A stretch of DNA of 64,000 nt from SHZI01 sp964417725 (GTDB lineage: Bacteria > Pseudomonadota > Gammaproteobacteria > Steroidobacterales > GCA-2729495): the NCBI GenBank assembly GCA_964417725.1, contig CAYQIV010000002.1:62001-126000 (forward strand). The letters are read 5' to 3'. Shown here piece after piece: positions 26,462 to 34,576 of this stretch; the stretch's first letter is position 1, and each line of letters begins with the position of its first letter. The notes beneath the pieces were generated by a model, which was not told where the DNA came from, made no database searches, and worked only from the letters and a program-made list of their open reading frames with translations. The position numbers and the translations under genes were made by a program.

Positions 26462-27463
26462 TCAGCCGCTGCGGACGGTCGCCGAGCGCGCCATGTAACC
26501 GGCGGCGCGGGCCCTCGGGCTGACCGGCGAGATGAAACCCGCCGGCTTGACGATGACCAGGTCGGTGGGCAGCGCCTCGAGCACCCGTTCCGCGGTGCTG
26601 CCGATGAATGCGCGCCTGATCCGCGAACGCGACACGGCGCCCATCACCACGGCATGCGCATTCGTCTCGTCGGCCACTGCTGCGATGACATCTTCAGGGC
26701 GGCCTTCGCGCAGGTGAACCTGTGGCTCCGGGATACCGATCGCGGCGACGAAACGGTCGAGTGATTCCGCATGGGCGCGGCGGTTGGCGGCCTCGATCTG
26801 CACCTGGACGTCGGCAGGCACGATGGCGCCGATCGGCAGCGCTGCGCCCACGGGCGGGGTGGTCGGTGGCGTGGCATGGACGACGTGAACCCGGGCGTCG
26901 TGCAGAAAACCGATTTCCTGCGCGATGTCGACGATGTGCCGGTCGAGGTCGGCGGGCTTGTCATTGCGGTGCAGGGGGTCGACGGCAGCGACGATGGTAC
27001 CGTGCGCTTCATGCGGGCGCTGCTTGACCAGCCATAACGGGGCCGGGCAGTCGCGGATCAGGTGCCAGTCCGTATGGGTGTACAGGACCCGCGACAGGGC
27101 CGAGTGGTGGTGGGTGTCCTTGACGACCAGCGCCGGCGAGGCCCGCAGGACCTCCCGCACGATGGCCTCATTGAGAGGGTGGTCGAACACTGCCCGGCAG
27201 CGCACCTCGATGCCGCGCGCGGCACACGCTTTCGCCAGCTTGCGCTGCCGCCGCAACTGGTCGCCCAGCGCCCCCTGGCGCAGCCGTTTCAGGTCGATGC
27301 CCGGGTAGACCTGTTCGCCGGCGATGAACGGGTCGAAGATGCAGGCCAGCAAAATCAGCGGAGCCCGGACCCGGGCGGCGTAGTCGGCGGCGCGCGCCAC
27401 CGCAGGCTGCTGTTCGGACGCCAGATCGATGACGGCGAGTATCGGAGGGTGTGTGCCGGACAT
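26462..27463 (-). CDS. Tandem-domain universal stress protein
   Basis: The 333-residue protein holds two UspA domains, as in UspE: the first begins PPILAVIDLASEQQ and the second about residue 160 (TIVAAVDPLHRN). The second domain ends with GAVSRSRIRRAFIGSTAERVL, close to the ATP-binding G-x2-G-x9-G-S/T pattern; the first domain has a degenerate version around VVKDTHHHSALSR. Tandem Usp proteins act in stress survival and motility, by unknown mechanisms. It is a single gene between the OmpA terminator and tRNA-Pro. It is a cytoplasmic protein with no export signal. Confidence 0.9.
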   Translation of the reverse strand: MSGTHPPILAVIDLASEQQPAVARAADYAARVRAPLILLACIFDPFIAGEQVYPGIDLKRLRQGALGDQLRRQRKLAKACAARGIEVRCRAVFDHPLNEAIVREVLRASPALVVKDTHHHSALSRVLYTHTDWHLIRDCPAPLWLVKQRPHEAHGTIVAAVDPLHRNDKPADLDRHIVDIAQEIGFLHDARVHVVHATPPTTPPVGAALPIGAIVPADVQVQIEAANRRAHAESLDRFVAAIGIPEPQVHLREGRPEDVIAAVADETNAHAVVMGAVSRSRIRRAFIGSTAERVLEALPTDLVIVKPAGFISPVSPRARAAGYMARSATVRSG

Positions 27464-27633
27464 GTGCAGGCTCCTCGCGCAAGGGTTGTACGCTCATTCT
27501 GGCGCGCCGGGCCGGTGCTGGCGATAGGCGCTTTCCGTACTGAGCCGGGCCGGCCGGAACGGGCCGCGGGCACCATCGATGGCGATGCACCGATGGTGCC
27601 GGCGCCTGAGCTTTGTGGCCAGGTATCTGCAGG

Positions 27634-27710
27634 TGGTCGGGGTGACTGGATTCGAACCAGCGACCTCTTGCTCCCGAAGCAAGCGCTCTACCAAGCTGAG
27701 CTACACCCCG
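27634..27710 (-). tRNA. tRNA-Pro (anticodon CGG)
   Basis: The minus strand folds into a full cloverleaf: acceptor stem CGGGGTG/CACCCCG, D arm with AGCTCAGCTTGGTAGAGC, anticodon stem CTTGC/GCAAG around loop TTCGGGA (anticodon CGG), and T arm with GGTTCGAATCC. Discriminator A and an encoded CCA end complete a 77-nt tRNA. CGG reads CCG codons, which are the main Pro codons of this GC-rich genome. Confidence 0.97.
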
Positions 27711-27859
27711 TCACGGGTCGTTCCGCCACACACCCGGTCGCTGGGACCGGCAGGGTGGACGGGGGGTTCGTGATGGTGGCCGGGGCCGACAGGGGAGCGT
27801 CGGGCGCCTGGCCGGGCGCCATTTATACGCGCCTGGCCGGTGCCGGGCAAGTTGTGCGG

Positions 27860-28858
27860 TCAGTAGCGCCGGTCGACGGCGAAATCCGCCAGGTCCAGCA
27901 GGGCATTCTTGCAGGCTGAGTCGGGGACCGCGCCGAGGGCCGCGCGGGCCCGGCTGGCACATTCGCGGGCGCGCGTCACCGTGTAGGCCAGGGCGCCGGA
28001 GGTGCGAATGGCGGTGCGGATCGCTTCGATGTCTTCCAGTCCGCCATGTTCGATGGCGCGGCGGATGAGCAACTGCTCGCGCGGGGTGGCGCGCTGCAGG
28101 GCGTAGATGAGGGGCAGCGTTGGTTTGCCCTCGGCGAGGTCGTCACCGATGTTCTTGCCGAACTCGCTGCTGCTCGCGTCGTAGTCCAGGGAGTCGTCGA
28201 TGAACTGGAAGGCCATGCCGAGCTCGCGACCGTACTGCGCGAGCGCGTCCTCGACGGCACGGCTCTGGTCGGCGAGCACGGCGCCGATCTGGGCGCCGGC
28301 CTCGAACAGCCGCGCCGTTTTGCGGTAGATGACTTCCAGGTAGCGCTGCTCGGTGGTGTCCGGGTCGTTGCAGTTCATCAGCTGCAGGACTTCGCCCTCG
28401 GCGATGACATTGGTCGCGTCGGCCATGATGTCCATGATGCGCATCTGGCCGATGCTGACCATCATCTGGAAGGCCCGGGAGTAGAGGAAGTCGCCGACCA
28501 GGACGCTGGCTTCGTTGCCGAACACGCTGTTGGCGGTGTCCTGGCCGCGGCGCAGGTCAGAGCCGTCGACGACATCGTCATGCAGCAGGGTGGCGGTGTG
28601 GATGAATTCGATGATGGCGGCCGCGTCGATGTGCCGGTCGCCGGCATAGCCGCAGCAACGCGCCGCGAGCAGCGTGATCAGCGGCCGCAGACGCTTGCCG
28701 CCGCTGCCGATGATGTAATGCGCGACGCTGTTGACCAGTGCCACGTCACTGGACAGCTGTGAGGTGATCCGCCGGTTGAGCGCCGGCCAGTCATCGCCGA
28801 GCAGGTGCCGGGCGGAATCGAGGTCGAATGAAGGGGTTTCGGGTTGTACGAGCTTCAT
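27860..28858 (-). CDS. ispB: Octaprenyl (polyprenyl) diphosphate synthase
   Basis: The 332-residue product is a trans-polyprenyl diphosphate synthase. Both aspartate-rich motifs are intact: HD94DVVD98 and FQFID221DSLD225, plus GGKRLRPL near residue 53 and the FGNEASVLVGDFLYS region. It makes the isoprenoid side chain of ubiquinone; chain length (octaprenyl or other) cannot be told. The ATG at 28858 is the first good start; the frame upstream is spurious. In many Gammaproteobacteria ispB is divergent from rplU; here an S1/P1 nuclease gene sits between, its start only 13 bp from that of ispB. Confidence 0.95.
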   Translation of the reverse strand: MKLVQPETPSFDLDSARHLLGDDWPALNRRITSQLSSDVALVNSVAHYIIGSGGKRLRPLITLLAARCCGYAGDRHIDAAAIIEFIHTATLLHDDVVDGSDLRRGQDTANSVFGNEASVLVGDFLYSRAFQMMVSIGQMRIMDIMADATNVIAEGEVLQLMNCNDPDTTEQRYLEVIYRKTARLFEAGAQIGAVLADQSRAVEDALAQYGRELGMAFQFIDDSLDYDASSSEFGKNIGDDLAEGKPTLPLIYALQRATPREQLLIRRAIEHGGLEDIEAIRTAIRTSGALAYTVTRARECASRARAALGAVPDSACKNALLDLADFAVDRRY

Positions 28859-28871
28859 GATGGTGCCAATA

Positions 28872-29711
28872 ATGCACGCGATGCGTTGCGCTGTACATCT
28901 GATGGCCCTGCTGATGGCGGCCACTTTACCGGGGGCACGCGGCATCGCCTGGGCCTTCAGTGCACCCGGGCACCTCGTGGTCGGGCATGTCGCCGAGATG
29001 CACCTGTGTGCGGCGGCGCAAGCGGAGTTCACGGCGTTGCTCGACGGCCAGTCTCTGGGTGAGGCCGGGCTGTGGCTCGACCGCGTGCGCGGTGTCGAGC
29101 GCTGGCGGCATACCCGCAGCTGGCACTACATCGACGTTGCCGATGGCCGCAGTCTCGCCCGGGCCGCGTCGCGCAGGGGCGAGCATGTTTATGCGGCTTA
29201 CCGTCGTCACGAGGCGGAACTCGACGACCGCACGCTGCCGGATGCCCGCCGCGCCACGGCGCTGCGCGTCGTCGTCCATCTGGCTGCCGACCTCCACCAG
29301 CCGCTGCACGTCGGCCGACCGGGTGACCGTGGCGGCAACGACATCCGGGTGCGGGTGAGGGGCGAGCCACAGGCCCTGTCGTTGCACGCGCTGTGGGACG
29401 GGGCGCTGCTCCTCTACCGGGAGAACCTGCCCATGGATGCGCTGGCCCGCAGTATCGCGCCCCTTGCCACGGGGCAGGTCGCCACCTGGCAAGGCGACGA
29501 TCCGCTGACGTGGGGGCGTGAGTCGATGGCCTTCCGGCCACTGGTCTACAGCTGGCCGGATGGGCGGCGGGATGGTGATTTCCTCGGCCCGGACTACCTC
29601 GGTGCGGCGCGCAACGTCATCGCCCTGCGGCTGGCGCAGGCGGGTGTGCGGCTCGCCGGGCGCCTCAACCGCATTGCCGGCTGCCGGCCCGGGGAGGCGC
29701 CGCTGCAGTGA
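28872..29711 (+). CDS. S1/P1-type zinc nuclease, exported
   Basis: The 279-residue protein has a signal peptide (to about IAWA, residue 28) and S1/P1 nuclease motifs in order: the N-terminal W and GH (W27, AFSAPGH), HYIDV, VHLAADLHQPLHVG, GGND and SLHALWDGALL. In the family these His, Asp and N-terminal Trp residues bind three zinc ions and cleave single-stranded nucleic acid or 3'-nucleotides. It would act in the periplasm or outside the cell, for example in nucleotide or phosphate scavenging. Several in-frame ATGs (28857, 28872, 28881) make the exact start uncertain. It ends 84 bp before rplU. Confidence 0.9.
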   Translation: MHAMRCAVHLMALLMAATLPGARGIAWAFSAPGHLVVGHVAEMHLCAAAQAEFTALLDGQSLGEAGLWLDRVRGVERWRHTRSWHYIDVADGRSLARAASRRGEHVYAAYRRHEAELDDRTLPDARRATALRVVVHLAADLHQPLHVGRPGDRGGNDIRVRVRGEPQALSLHALWDGALLLYRENLPMDALARSIAPLATGQVATWQGDDPLTWGRESMAFRPLVYSWPDGRRDGDFLGPDYLGAARNVIALRLAQAGVRLAGRLNRIAGCRPGEAPLQ

Positions 29712-29718
29712 TCAGCCG

Positions 29719-29747
29719 TTGATCCCTGGCGCGTAAGCCTCTAGAAT
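29719..29747 (+). promoter_or_regulatory. Sigma-70 promoter of rplU-rpmA
   Basis: TTGATC at 29719-29724 and TAGAAT at 29742-29747 are separated by 17 bp, a near-consensus housekeeping promoter. It lies just after the nuclease stop and about 50 bp before the rplU start, leaving a leader of about 42 nt. Confidence 0.75.
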
Positions 29748-29795
29748 CCGCCGTCTTTCCTGCGGCCCCGATCGGGCCTCCCCGGAGTTCGCGAC

Positions 29796-30113
29796 ATGTA
29801 CGCTGTGTTCAAGACGGGCGGCAAGCAATACCGTGCCAGCCCGGGCGAGAAGCTCAAGATCGAAAAGCTCGATATCGCTGCCGGCGAGCCGGTCGAGTTC
29901 ACCGAGGTGCTGGCGGTCGGAGAGGGCGCCGCCCTGACGATCGGCACGCCGCGGATCGATGGCGCGCGGGTCACGGGCCGGGTCGTCGCCCAGGACCGCC
30001 ACGACAAGGTGTCCGTGGTGAAGTTCAGGCGTCGCAAGCACTACAAGCGCATGCATGGCCATCGCCAGCATTACACCCTGGTCGAGATCACCGACATCGC
30101 TGCCGGCGGCTGA
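29796..30113 (+). CDS. rplU: 50S ribosomal protein L21
   Basis: A 105-residue protein starting MYAVFKTGGKQYR, the L21 signature, with the basic C-terminal VVKFRRRKHYKRMHGHRQ that binds 23S rRNA. Length and sequence are fully typical. It is the first gene of the conserved rplU-rpmA pair and has its own promoter. Confidence 0.98.
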   Translation: MYAVFKTGGKQYRASPGEKLKIEKLDIAAGEPVEFTEVLAVGEGAALTIGTPRIDGARVTGRVVAQDRHDKVSVVKFRRRKHYKRMHGHRQHYTLVEITDIAAGG

Positions 30114-30139
30114 GCGGCGCGCAACCGAGGTAATACGTC

Positions 30140-30403
30140 ATGGCACACAAAAAAGCAGGCGGCAGCACGCGCAACGGCCGCGATTCCGAGTCGAAGCGTC
30201 TGGGGCTGAAGAAGTTCGGCGGCCAGCGCGTCGTGGCCGGCAACATCATCATCCGCCAGCGTGGCACGGCCTTCCACCCAGGCACCAATGTCGGCATCGG
30301 GCGCGACCACACGCTGTTCGCCAAGGCGGACGGCATCGTGCATTTCGAGCGCAAGGGGCCGCACAGCCGCCGCGTCGTCCGCGTGGAGCCGCTCGCCGGC
30401 TGA
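30140..30403 (+). CDS. rpmA: 50S ribosomal protein L27
   Basis: An 87-residue L27 starting MAHKKAGGSTRNGRDS, whose N-terminal tail reaches the peptidyl transferase centre, with the family motif GNIIIRQRGT. It starts 26 bp after rplU and is followed by a strong terminator, so the pair forms one unit. Confidence 0.98.
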   Translation: MAHKKAGGSTRNGRDSESKRLGLKKFGGQRVVAGNIIIRQRGTAFHPGTNVGIGRDHTLFAKADGIVHFERKGPHSRRVVRVEPLAG

Positions 30404-30434
30404 ACCGGAACCCTTCACGGCCGGCCGGTTGAAC

Positions 30435-30462
30435 AAAAAACCCCGCCGCGGCGGGGTTTTTT
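30435..30462 (+). terminator. Rho-independent terminator after rpmA
   Basis: A self-complementary 16-bp GC block (30441-30456) flanked by six A upstream and six T downstream. It separates rpmA from obgE, which starts 40 bp later. Confidence 0.92.
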
Positions 30463-30501
30463 ATTCGCCGCCGCACCTCACCACCTCCAGGCCACGGCAC
30501 C

Positions 30502-31566
30502 ATGAAATTCGTCGATGAAGCCATCATCCGTGTCCAGGCCGGCAACGGGGGCGCCGGCTGCGTCAGTTTTCGCCGCGAAAAGTTCATCCCCCGCGGTGGG
30601 CCGGATGGCGGCGATGGCGGCGATGGCGGCGATGTCCTGCTGGTGGCGACGCGCAGCCTCAATACCCTGGCCGACTTCCGCGTCAACCGGCGCTTCGCCG
30701 CCGGCAATGGCCAGGGTGGGGCAGGGGCCCAATGTACCGGACGAGGGGGCGATGACCTGCAAGTGGCCGTGCCCTGCGGGACGGTCGTCTACGAGGCCGA
30801 TACCGGTGAATGCCTCGGTGACCTGACCCGCGATGGGGCGTCGGTGGTCGTTGCCGCCGGGGGGCGCGGGGGTCGCGGCAATGCCAGTTTCAAGAGCAGC
30901 GTCAACCGGGCACCGCGCCAGTCCACGCCCGGCACCCCGGGTGAGCGGCGCACGTTGCGTCTCGAGTTGACACTGCTGGCCGATGTCGGGCTGCTCGGCA
31001 AGCCGAATGCCGGCAAGTCGACGCTGTTGAGGAGTGTGTCCGCAGCCCGGCCGAAGGTTGCCGATTATCCGTTCACGACGCTCCACCCCGGGCTCGGTGT
31101 GGTGTCGGTGGGCCCTTTACAGAGCTTCGTGATGGCGGACATCCCCGGCCTCATCGAAGGGGCTGCCGGGGGGGCGGGGCTCGGCATCCGTTTCCTGCGC
31201 CATCTGGACCGCACGCGGATCCTGCTTCACCTCGTCGACGTGGCGCCATCCGACGGCAGCGATCCGGCTGCCGATGCCGTGTCGATCGTCGGGGAACTCG
31301 AGTCGTTCAGCGCGTCGCTGGCCAGCCGCGAGCGCTGGCTGGTGCTGAACAAGGTTGACCTGCTGCCGGATCCCGCTATGGCCGAGGCCCTTGAGGGGGC
31401 GATCCGTGCGGCATTGCGCTTTGACGGGCCGGCATACCGGATCAGTGCACTCGCCGGCACCGGTACCACGGCGCTGATGCAGGATCTGATGAAACGCCTT
31501 GTCGCCATCCGGGCGGACAGCGCCGACGGCGAGGATGTGGTCAGCCCTTCTGGCGAAGCGCCTTGA
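30502..31566 (+). CDS. obgE: Obg-family GTPase
   Basis: The 354-residue protein has the N-terminal glycine-rich Obg domain (residues 1-158; GGPDGGDGGDGGD is visible) followed by a GTPase domain: G166KPNAGKST, the G2 region DYPFTTL, G3 DIPGLIEG and G4 NKVD. Obg proteins act in 50S subunit assembly and stress control and are essential in most bacteria. Position after rplU-rpmA is conserved. Its last 26 bp overlap the end of rpsT on the opposite strand. Confidence 0.97.
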   Translation: MKFVDEAIIRVQAGNGGAGCVSFRREKFIPRGGPDGGDGGDGGDVLLVATRSLNTLADFRVNRRFAAGNGQGGAGAQCTGRGGDDLQVAVPCGTVVYEADTGECLGDLTRDGASVVVAAGGRGGRGNASFKSSVNRAPRQSTPGTPGERRTLRLELTLLADVGLLGKPNAGKSTLLRSVSAARPKVADYPFTTLHPGLGVVSVGPLQSFVMADIPGLIEGAAGGAGLGIRFLRHLDRTRILLHLVDVAPSDGSDPAADAVSIVGELESFSASLASRERWLVLNKVDLLPDPAMAEALEGAIRAALRFDGPAYRISALAGTGTTALMQDLMKRLVAIRADSADGEDVVSPSGEAP

Positions 31567-31813
31567 TGGCCTTGTTGGTGCGGCTCTTGTGCCGGGCGGC
31601 CTTGTTCGGGTGGATCAGCCCCTTGGTGACGCCCTTGTCGACAGCCACGGCACTGAGCTTGAGCGCTTCGCTGGTGGCTGTGGCGTCCCCGCCGGCGAGT
31701 ACGCTGCGGGTCTTCTTGACCGCGGTGCGCATGCGCGAGCGAAGGGCGACGTTATGCTGGCGGCGTGTTTCCGCCTGCTTGGCACGCTTGGTTGCTGATG
31801 GGGTATTGGCCAC
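31541..31813 (-). CDS. rpsT: 30S ribosomal protein S20
   Basis: A 90-residue basic protein starting MANTPSATKRAKQAETRR and ending with HPNKAARHKSRTNKAIKAL, typical S20. It is transcribed leftward from a near-consensus promoter and divergently from murJ, the same arrangement as in pseudomonads. Its 3' end overlaps obgE by 26 bp. Confidence 0.98.
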   Translation of the reverse strand: MANTPSATKRAKQAETRRQHNVALRSRMRTAVKKTRSVLAGGDATATSEALKLSAVAVDKGVTKGLIHPNKAARHKSRTNKAIKALRQKG

Positions 31814-31872
31814 CGGTGGTATCCATGGTTACGAGGGGGCGCCGCGGGCCCGGCAGGACCCGGCGGGCCGCT

Positions 31873-31901
31873 ATTCTTCGTTTTCGCCCCCGTGATGTCA
31901 A
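31873..31901 (-). promoter_or_regulatory. Sigma-70 promoter of rpsT
   Basis: On the minus strand a perfect TTGACA (31901-31896) is followed after 17 bp by AAGAAT (31878-31873). The start of transcription would be about 31866, some 50 bp before the rpsT ATG. Confidence 0.75.
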
Positions 31902-31958
31902 CCGGTCCGGTGCCACGGGGCCGGCCGTCGGGGAGGCTTCCCGGTAGACTGCGCACCC

Positions 31959-33584
31959 ATGACGGCGACTGATCCCCCTGCGGCCGAGGGCACCTCTGGC
32001 CGGCGCCTGCTGCGCTCCACCGGACTCGTCGGTGGCTATACGCTGCTGTCGCGCATCCTCGGCCTGGTGCGTGACATGGTCTACGCGCGGTTCTTCGGTG
32101 CGTCCTTCGTCATGGATGCCTTCTTCGTCGCCTTCAAGATCCCGAACATTTTCCGGCGCTTTTCTGCCGAGGGCTCCTTCTCCCAGGCCTTTGTCCCGGT
32201 CTTCGCCGAGTATGACCAGTCGCGCAGCCGGGCGGAGGTCCAGGCGCTGGTCGACCGCACGGCGGGGACGCTCGGCGCGATCCTCTGCCTGGTCACGCTC
32301 GCCGGCGTGCTGGCGGCACCGGTGGTGATCGCGGTCTTCGCCCCTGGTTTCGTCGCCGAACAGCATGGCGATGGCGCCGACCGCCATGCACTGGCCGTGG
32401 CCATGCTGCGCTGGACTTTCCCCTACCTGCTGTTCATTTCGCTGGCGGCGATGGCCGGGGCCATCCTCAATACCTACCAGCGCTTTGCGGCGGCGGCTTT
32501 TTCCCCGGTGCTGCTCAACGTGGTGCTCATCGGCTTTGCGGCGTTCGTCGCTCCGCACTTCGAGCAGCCCGGCATGGCGCTCGCCATCGGCGTGTTCGTT
32601 GCCGGCCTCGTGCAACTCGGCTTCATGCTGCCGCCGCTGATGCGCCTCGGCCTGTTGCCCCGGCCGCGCTGGGGTGGTGCGCACCCGGGCGTGCGCCGCA
32701 TTCTCGGCCTCATGCTGCCCGGTCTGGTCGGATCCTCCGCGGCGCAGATCAGCATCCTCCTCGATACGCTGATCGCCTCGTTCCTTGCCGCCGGCAGCAT
32801 CAGCTGGCTCTACTATTCGGACCGGCTGATGGAGTTCCCGCTGGGCGTTTTCGGCATTGCGCTGGCCACCGTCATCCTGCCCAACCTGTCCCGCCAGCAT
32901 GTCAATGGTGATGCGCGCCAGTTCGGCATGACGCTCGAATGGGCCATCAGGCTGGTGTTCGTCGTCGGTGTGCCGGCGGCACTCGGGCTGGCCGTGCTGT
33001 CGGGGCCGCTGCTGGCGACGCTGTTCTATGGCGGGCGTTTCGCCCTCGAAGACGTCGCCATGGCGCGGCTCAGCCTGGTCTGCTACGCGGCGGGGCTGCT
33101 CGGTTTCACGCTGGTGAAGGTCCTGGCGCCTGGCTATTTTGCCCGCCAGGACACGCGCACACCGGTCAAGGTGGCGCTGGTTGCGCTGGCCACCAACCTG
33201 GTGCTCAACGTCGTGATCGTGGTGCCGTGGTATCGCGCGGGCCTGCCCGGTCCGCACGCGGGACTGGCTGCGGCGACATCATTGAGTGCCTTCCTCAATG
33301 CCACGTTGCTCTACCGTGGCCTGCGCCGCGCCGAGGTGCTGGGTGAGCCCGGGGGTATCGGACGGTTCCTGCTGCGCGTGGCGGTCGCCGGAGGCGTCAT
33401 GGCGGTGGCCCTGCTGTGGGGCACTCCTCCGCTCTCGCGCTGGCTGGAGGCCCCCGTGGCGCTGCGCGTGCTGTGGCTGGCGGCCGCCGTCGGCGGCGGG
33501 GTGCTGGCCTATGGGGCGGCGTTGCTGGCGGTGGGTGTCCGGCCGGTCGATTTGCGCCTCCGGCGCCTGACCCGCACCGTATAA
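31959..33584 (+). CDS. murJ: Lipid II flippase MurJ
   Basis: A 541-residue membrane protein with about 14 helices of the MOP/MviN family. The N-terminus LLRSTGLVGGYTLLSRILGLVRDM and the segment FRRFSAEGSFSQAFVPVF are MurJ hallmarks. It moves lipid II across the inner membrane for peptidoglycan synthesis. It is divergent from rpsT and followed after 29 bp by ribF, the conserved murJ-ribF-ileS-lspA order. Confidence 0.96.
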   Translation: MTATDPPAAEGTSGRRLLRSTGLVGGYTLLSRILGLVRDMVYARFFGASFVMDAFFVAFKIPNIFRRFSAEGSFSQAFVPVFAEYDQSRSRAEVQALVDRTAGTLGAILCLVTLAGVLAAPVVIAVFAPGFVAEQHGDGADRHALAVAMLRWTFPYLLFISLAAMAGAILNTYQRFAAAAFSPVLLNVVLIGFAAFVAPHFEQPGMALAIGVFVAGLVQLGFMLPPLMRLGLLPRPRWGGAHPGVRRILGLMLPGLVGSSAAQISILLDTLIASFLAAGSISWLYYSDRLMEFPLGVFGIALATVILPNLSRQHVNGDARQFGMTLEWAIRLVFVVGVPAALGLAVLSGPLLATLFYGGRFALEDVAMARLSLVCYAAGLLGFTLVKVLAPGYFARQDTRTPVKVALVALATNLVLNVVIVVPWYRAGLPGPHAGLAAATSLSAFLNATLLYRGLRRAEVLGEPGGIGRFLLRVAVAGGVMAVALLWGTPPLSRWLEAPVALRVLWLAAAVGGGVLAYGAALLAVGVRPVDLRLRRLTRTV

Positions 33585-33585
33585 T
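33580..33585 (+). promoter_or_regulatory. Possible -10 element for ribF-ileS-lspA
   Basis: A perfect TATAAT overlaps the murJ stop codon, 28 bp before the ribF start. No good -35 box is found at 16-18 bp (a TTGCGC lies 22 bp away), so this is only a candidate. Confidence 0.35.
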
Positions 33586-33613
33586 TTCCCCTTTTTTCAT
33601 CCGGCATGGCCCC

Positions 33614-34576
33614 ATGCTCCTGATCCGCCGGCCACGACAGGCCGACCCCGCGCTGTCATCCGGGTGCGTGGCCACCATCGGTGTCTTCGATGGGGTGCAC
33701 CTTGGACACCAGCGCATTTTCGCCCGCGTCATTGCAGCCGCGCGGCAGCAGGGGATCATGGCGGTGGCCTTCACCTTCGAACCCACACCGCAGGAACTGA
33801 TCAGGCCGGGCAGCCCACCTGCACGATTGACCCGCTGGCGCGAAAAATACCAGGCGATGCGCCGGACCGGCATGGATTGCATGTTCTGCCCACCGTTCGA
33901 CCGGGCGATGGCGGGACTCGATCCGCAGGCCTTCATCGACGAACTGCTGGTGGCACGCCTGCGTGTCCGGCACCTGGTGGTGGGTGATGATTTTCGTTTT
34001 GCACGCGGCCGTGCAGGTACGTTCGGTGATCTCGAGGCGGCGGGGCGGCACAGGGGTTTCGGGGTGGAGCAGGTGGCGAGCGTGATGGTTGCCGGCGAAA
34101 GGGTATCGAGCACGGCGATCCGTGCCGCACTGGCCGCTGGCGAACTCGACCGGGCGGCGACCCTGCTCGGGCGACCGTATACCATGGCCGGACGCGTCGT
34201 CGGCGGCCGACGGCTCGGCCGCACGCTCGGCTTCCCCACCGCCAACGTCGCGCTGGGCAGGCGCCTGAGCCCGCTGGCGGGCATCTTCGCCGTGCGGGTT
34301 GCCGGGCTCGGCGCCACAGCGTTGCCCGGCGTGGCGAGCATCGGCACGCGGCCGACGGTTGCGGAGGGCGAACCGCTGCTCGAGGTTCACCTGTTCGATT
34401 TCGATGCCGATATCTATGGTCGGCTGATCGAGGTCGAATTCGTCGCCCGGTTGCGGGACGAGTGCCGCTTCTCCGACCTCGATGCACTGCGCCGCCAGAT
34501 GGAAAAAGATGCCGCCGCGGCCCGCGACCTGCTCGCGCGGACCACAACGAAATGCAGCCAGGGAAAAGACCGGTGA
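33614..34576 (+). CDS. ribF: Bifunctional riboflavin kinase / FAD synthetase
   Basis: The 320-residue product has an N-terminal FAD synthetase (nucleotidyltransferase) domain with GVFDGVHLGHQ and SSTAIRAAL, and a C-terminal riboflavin kinase domain starting around GRVVGGRRLGRTLGFPTAN, with the PTAN motif, and ending with the DIYG..EV strand. It converts riboflavin to FMN and FAD. The ATG at 33614 gives the usual N-terminus. Its stop overlaps the GTG start of ileS. Confidence 0.96.
   Translation: MLLIRRPRQADPALSSGCVATIGVFDGVHLGHQRIFARVIAAARQQGIMAVAFTFEPTPQELIRPGSPPARLTRWREKYQAMRRTGMDCMFCPPFDRAMAGLDPQAFIDELLVARLRVRHLVVGDDFRFARGRAGTFGDLEAAGRHRGFGVEQVASVMVAGERVSSTAIRAALAAGELDRAATLLGRPYTMAGRVVGGRRLGRTLGFPTANVALGRRLSPLAGIFAVRVAGLGATALPGVASIGTRPTVAEGEPLLEVHLFDFDADIYGRLIEVEFVARLRDECRFSDLDALRRQMEKDAAAARDLLARTTTKCSQGKDR

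Noticed and set aside
30601..30635. Tandem GGCGAT repeats
   Set aside because: They encode the glycine-rich GDGGDGGD part of the Obg domain, a normal family feature.
31945..31950. TAGACT as -10 box for murJ
   Set aside because: Only 8 bp before the ATG and no -35 box at the right distance.
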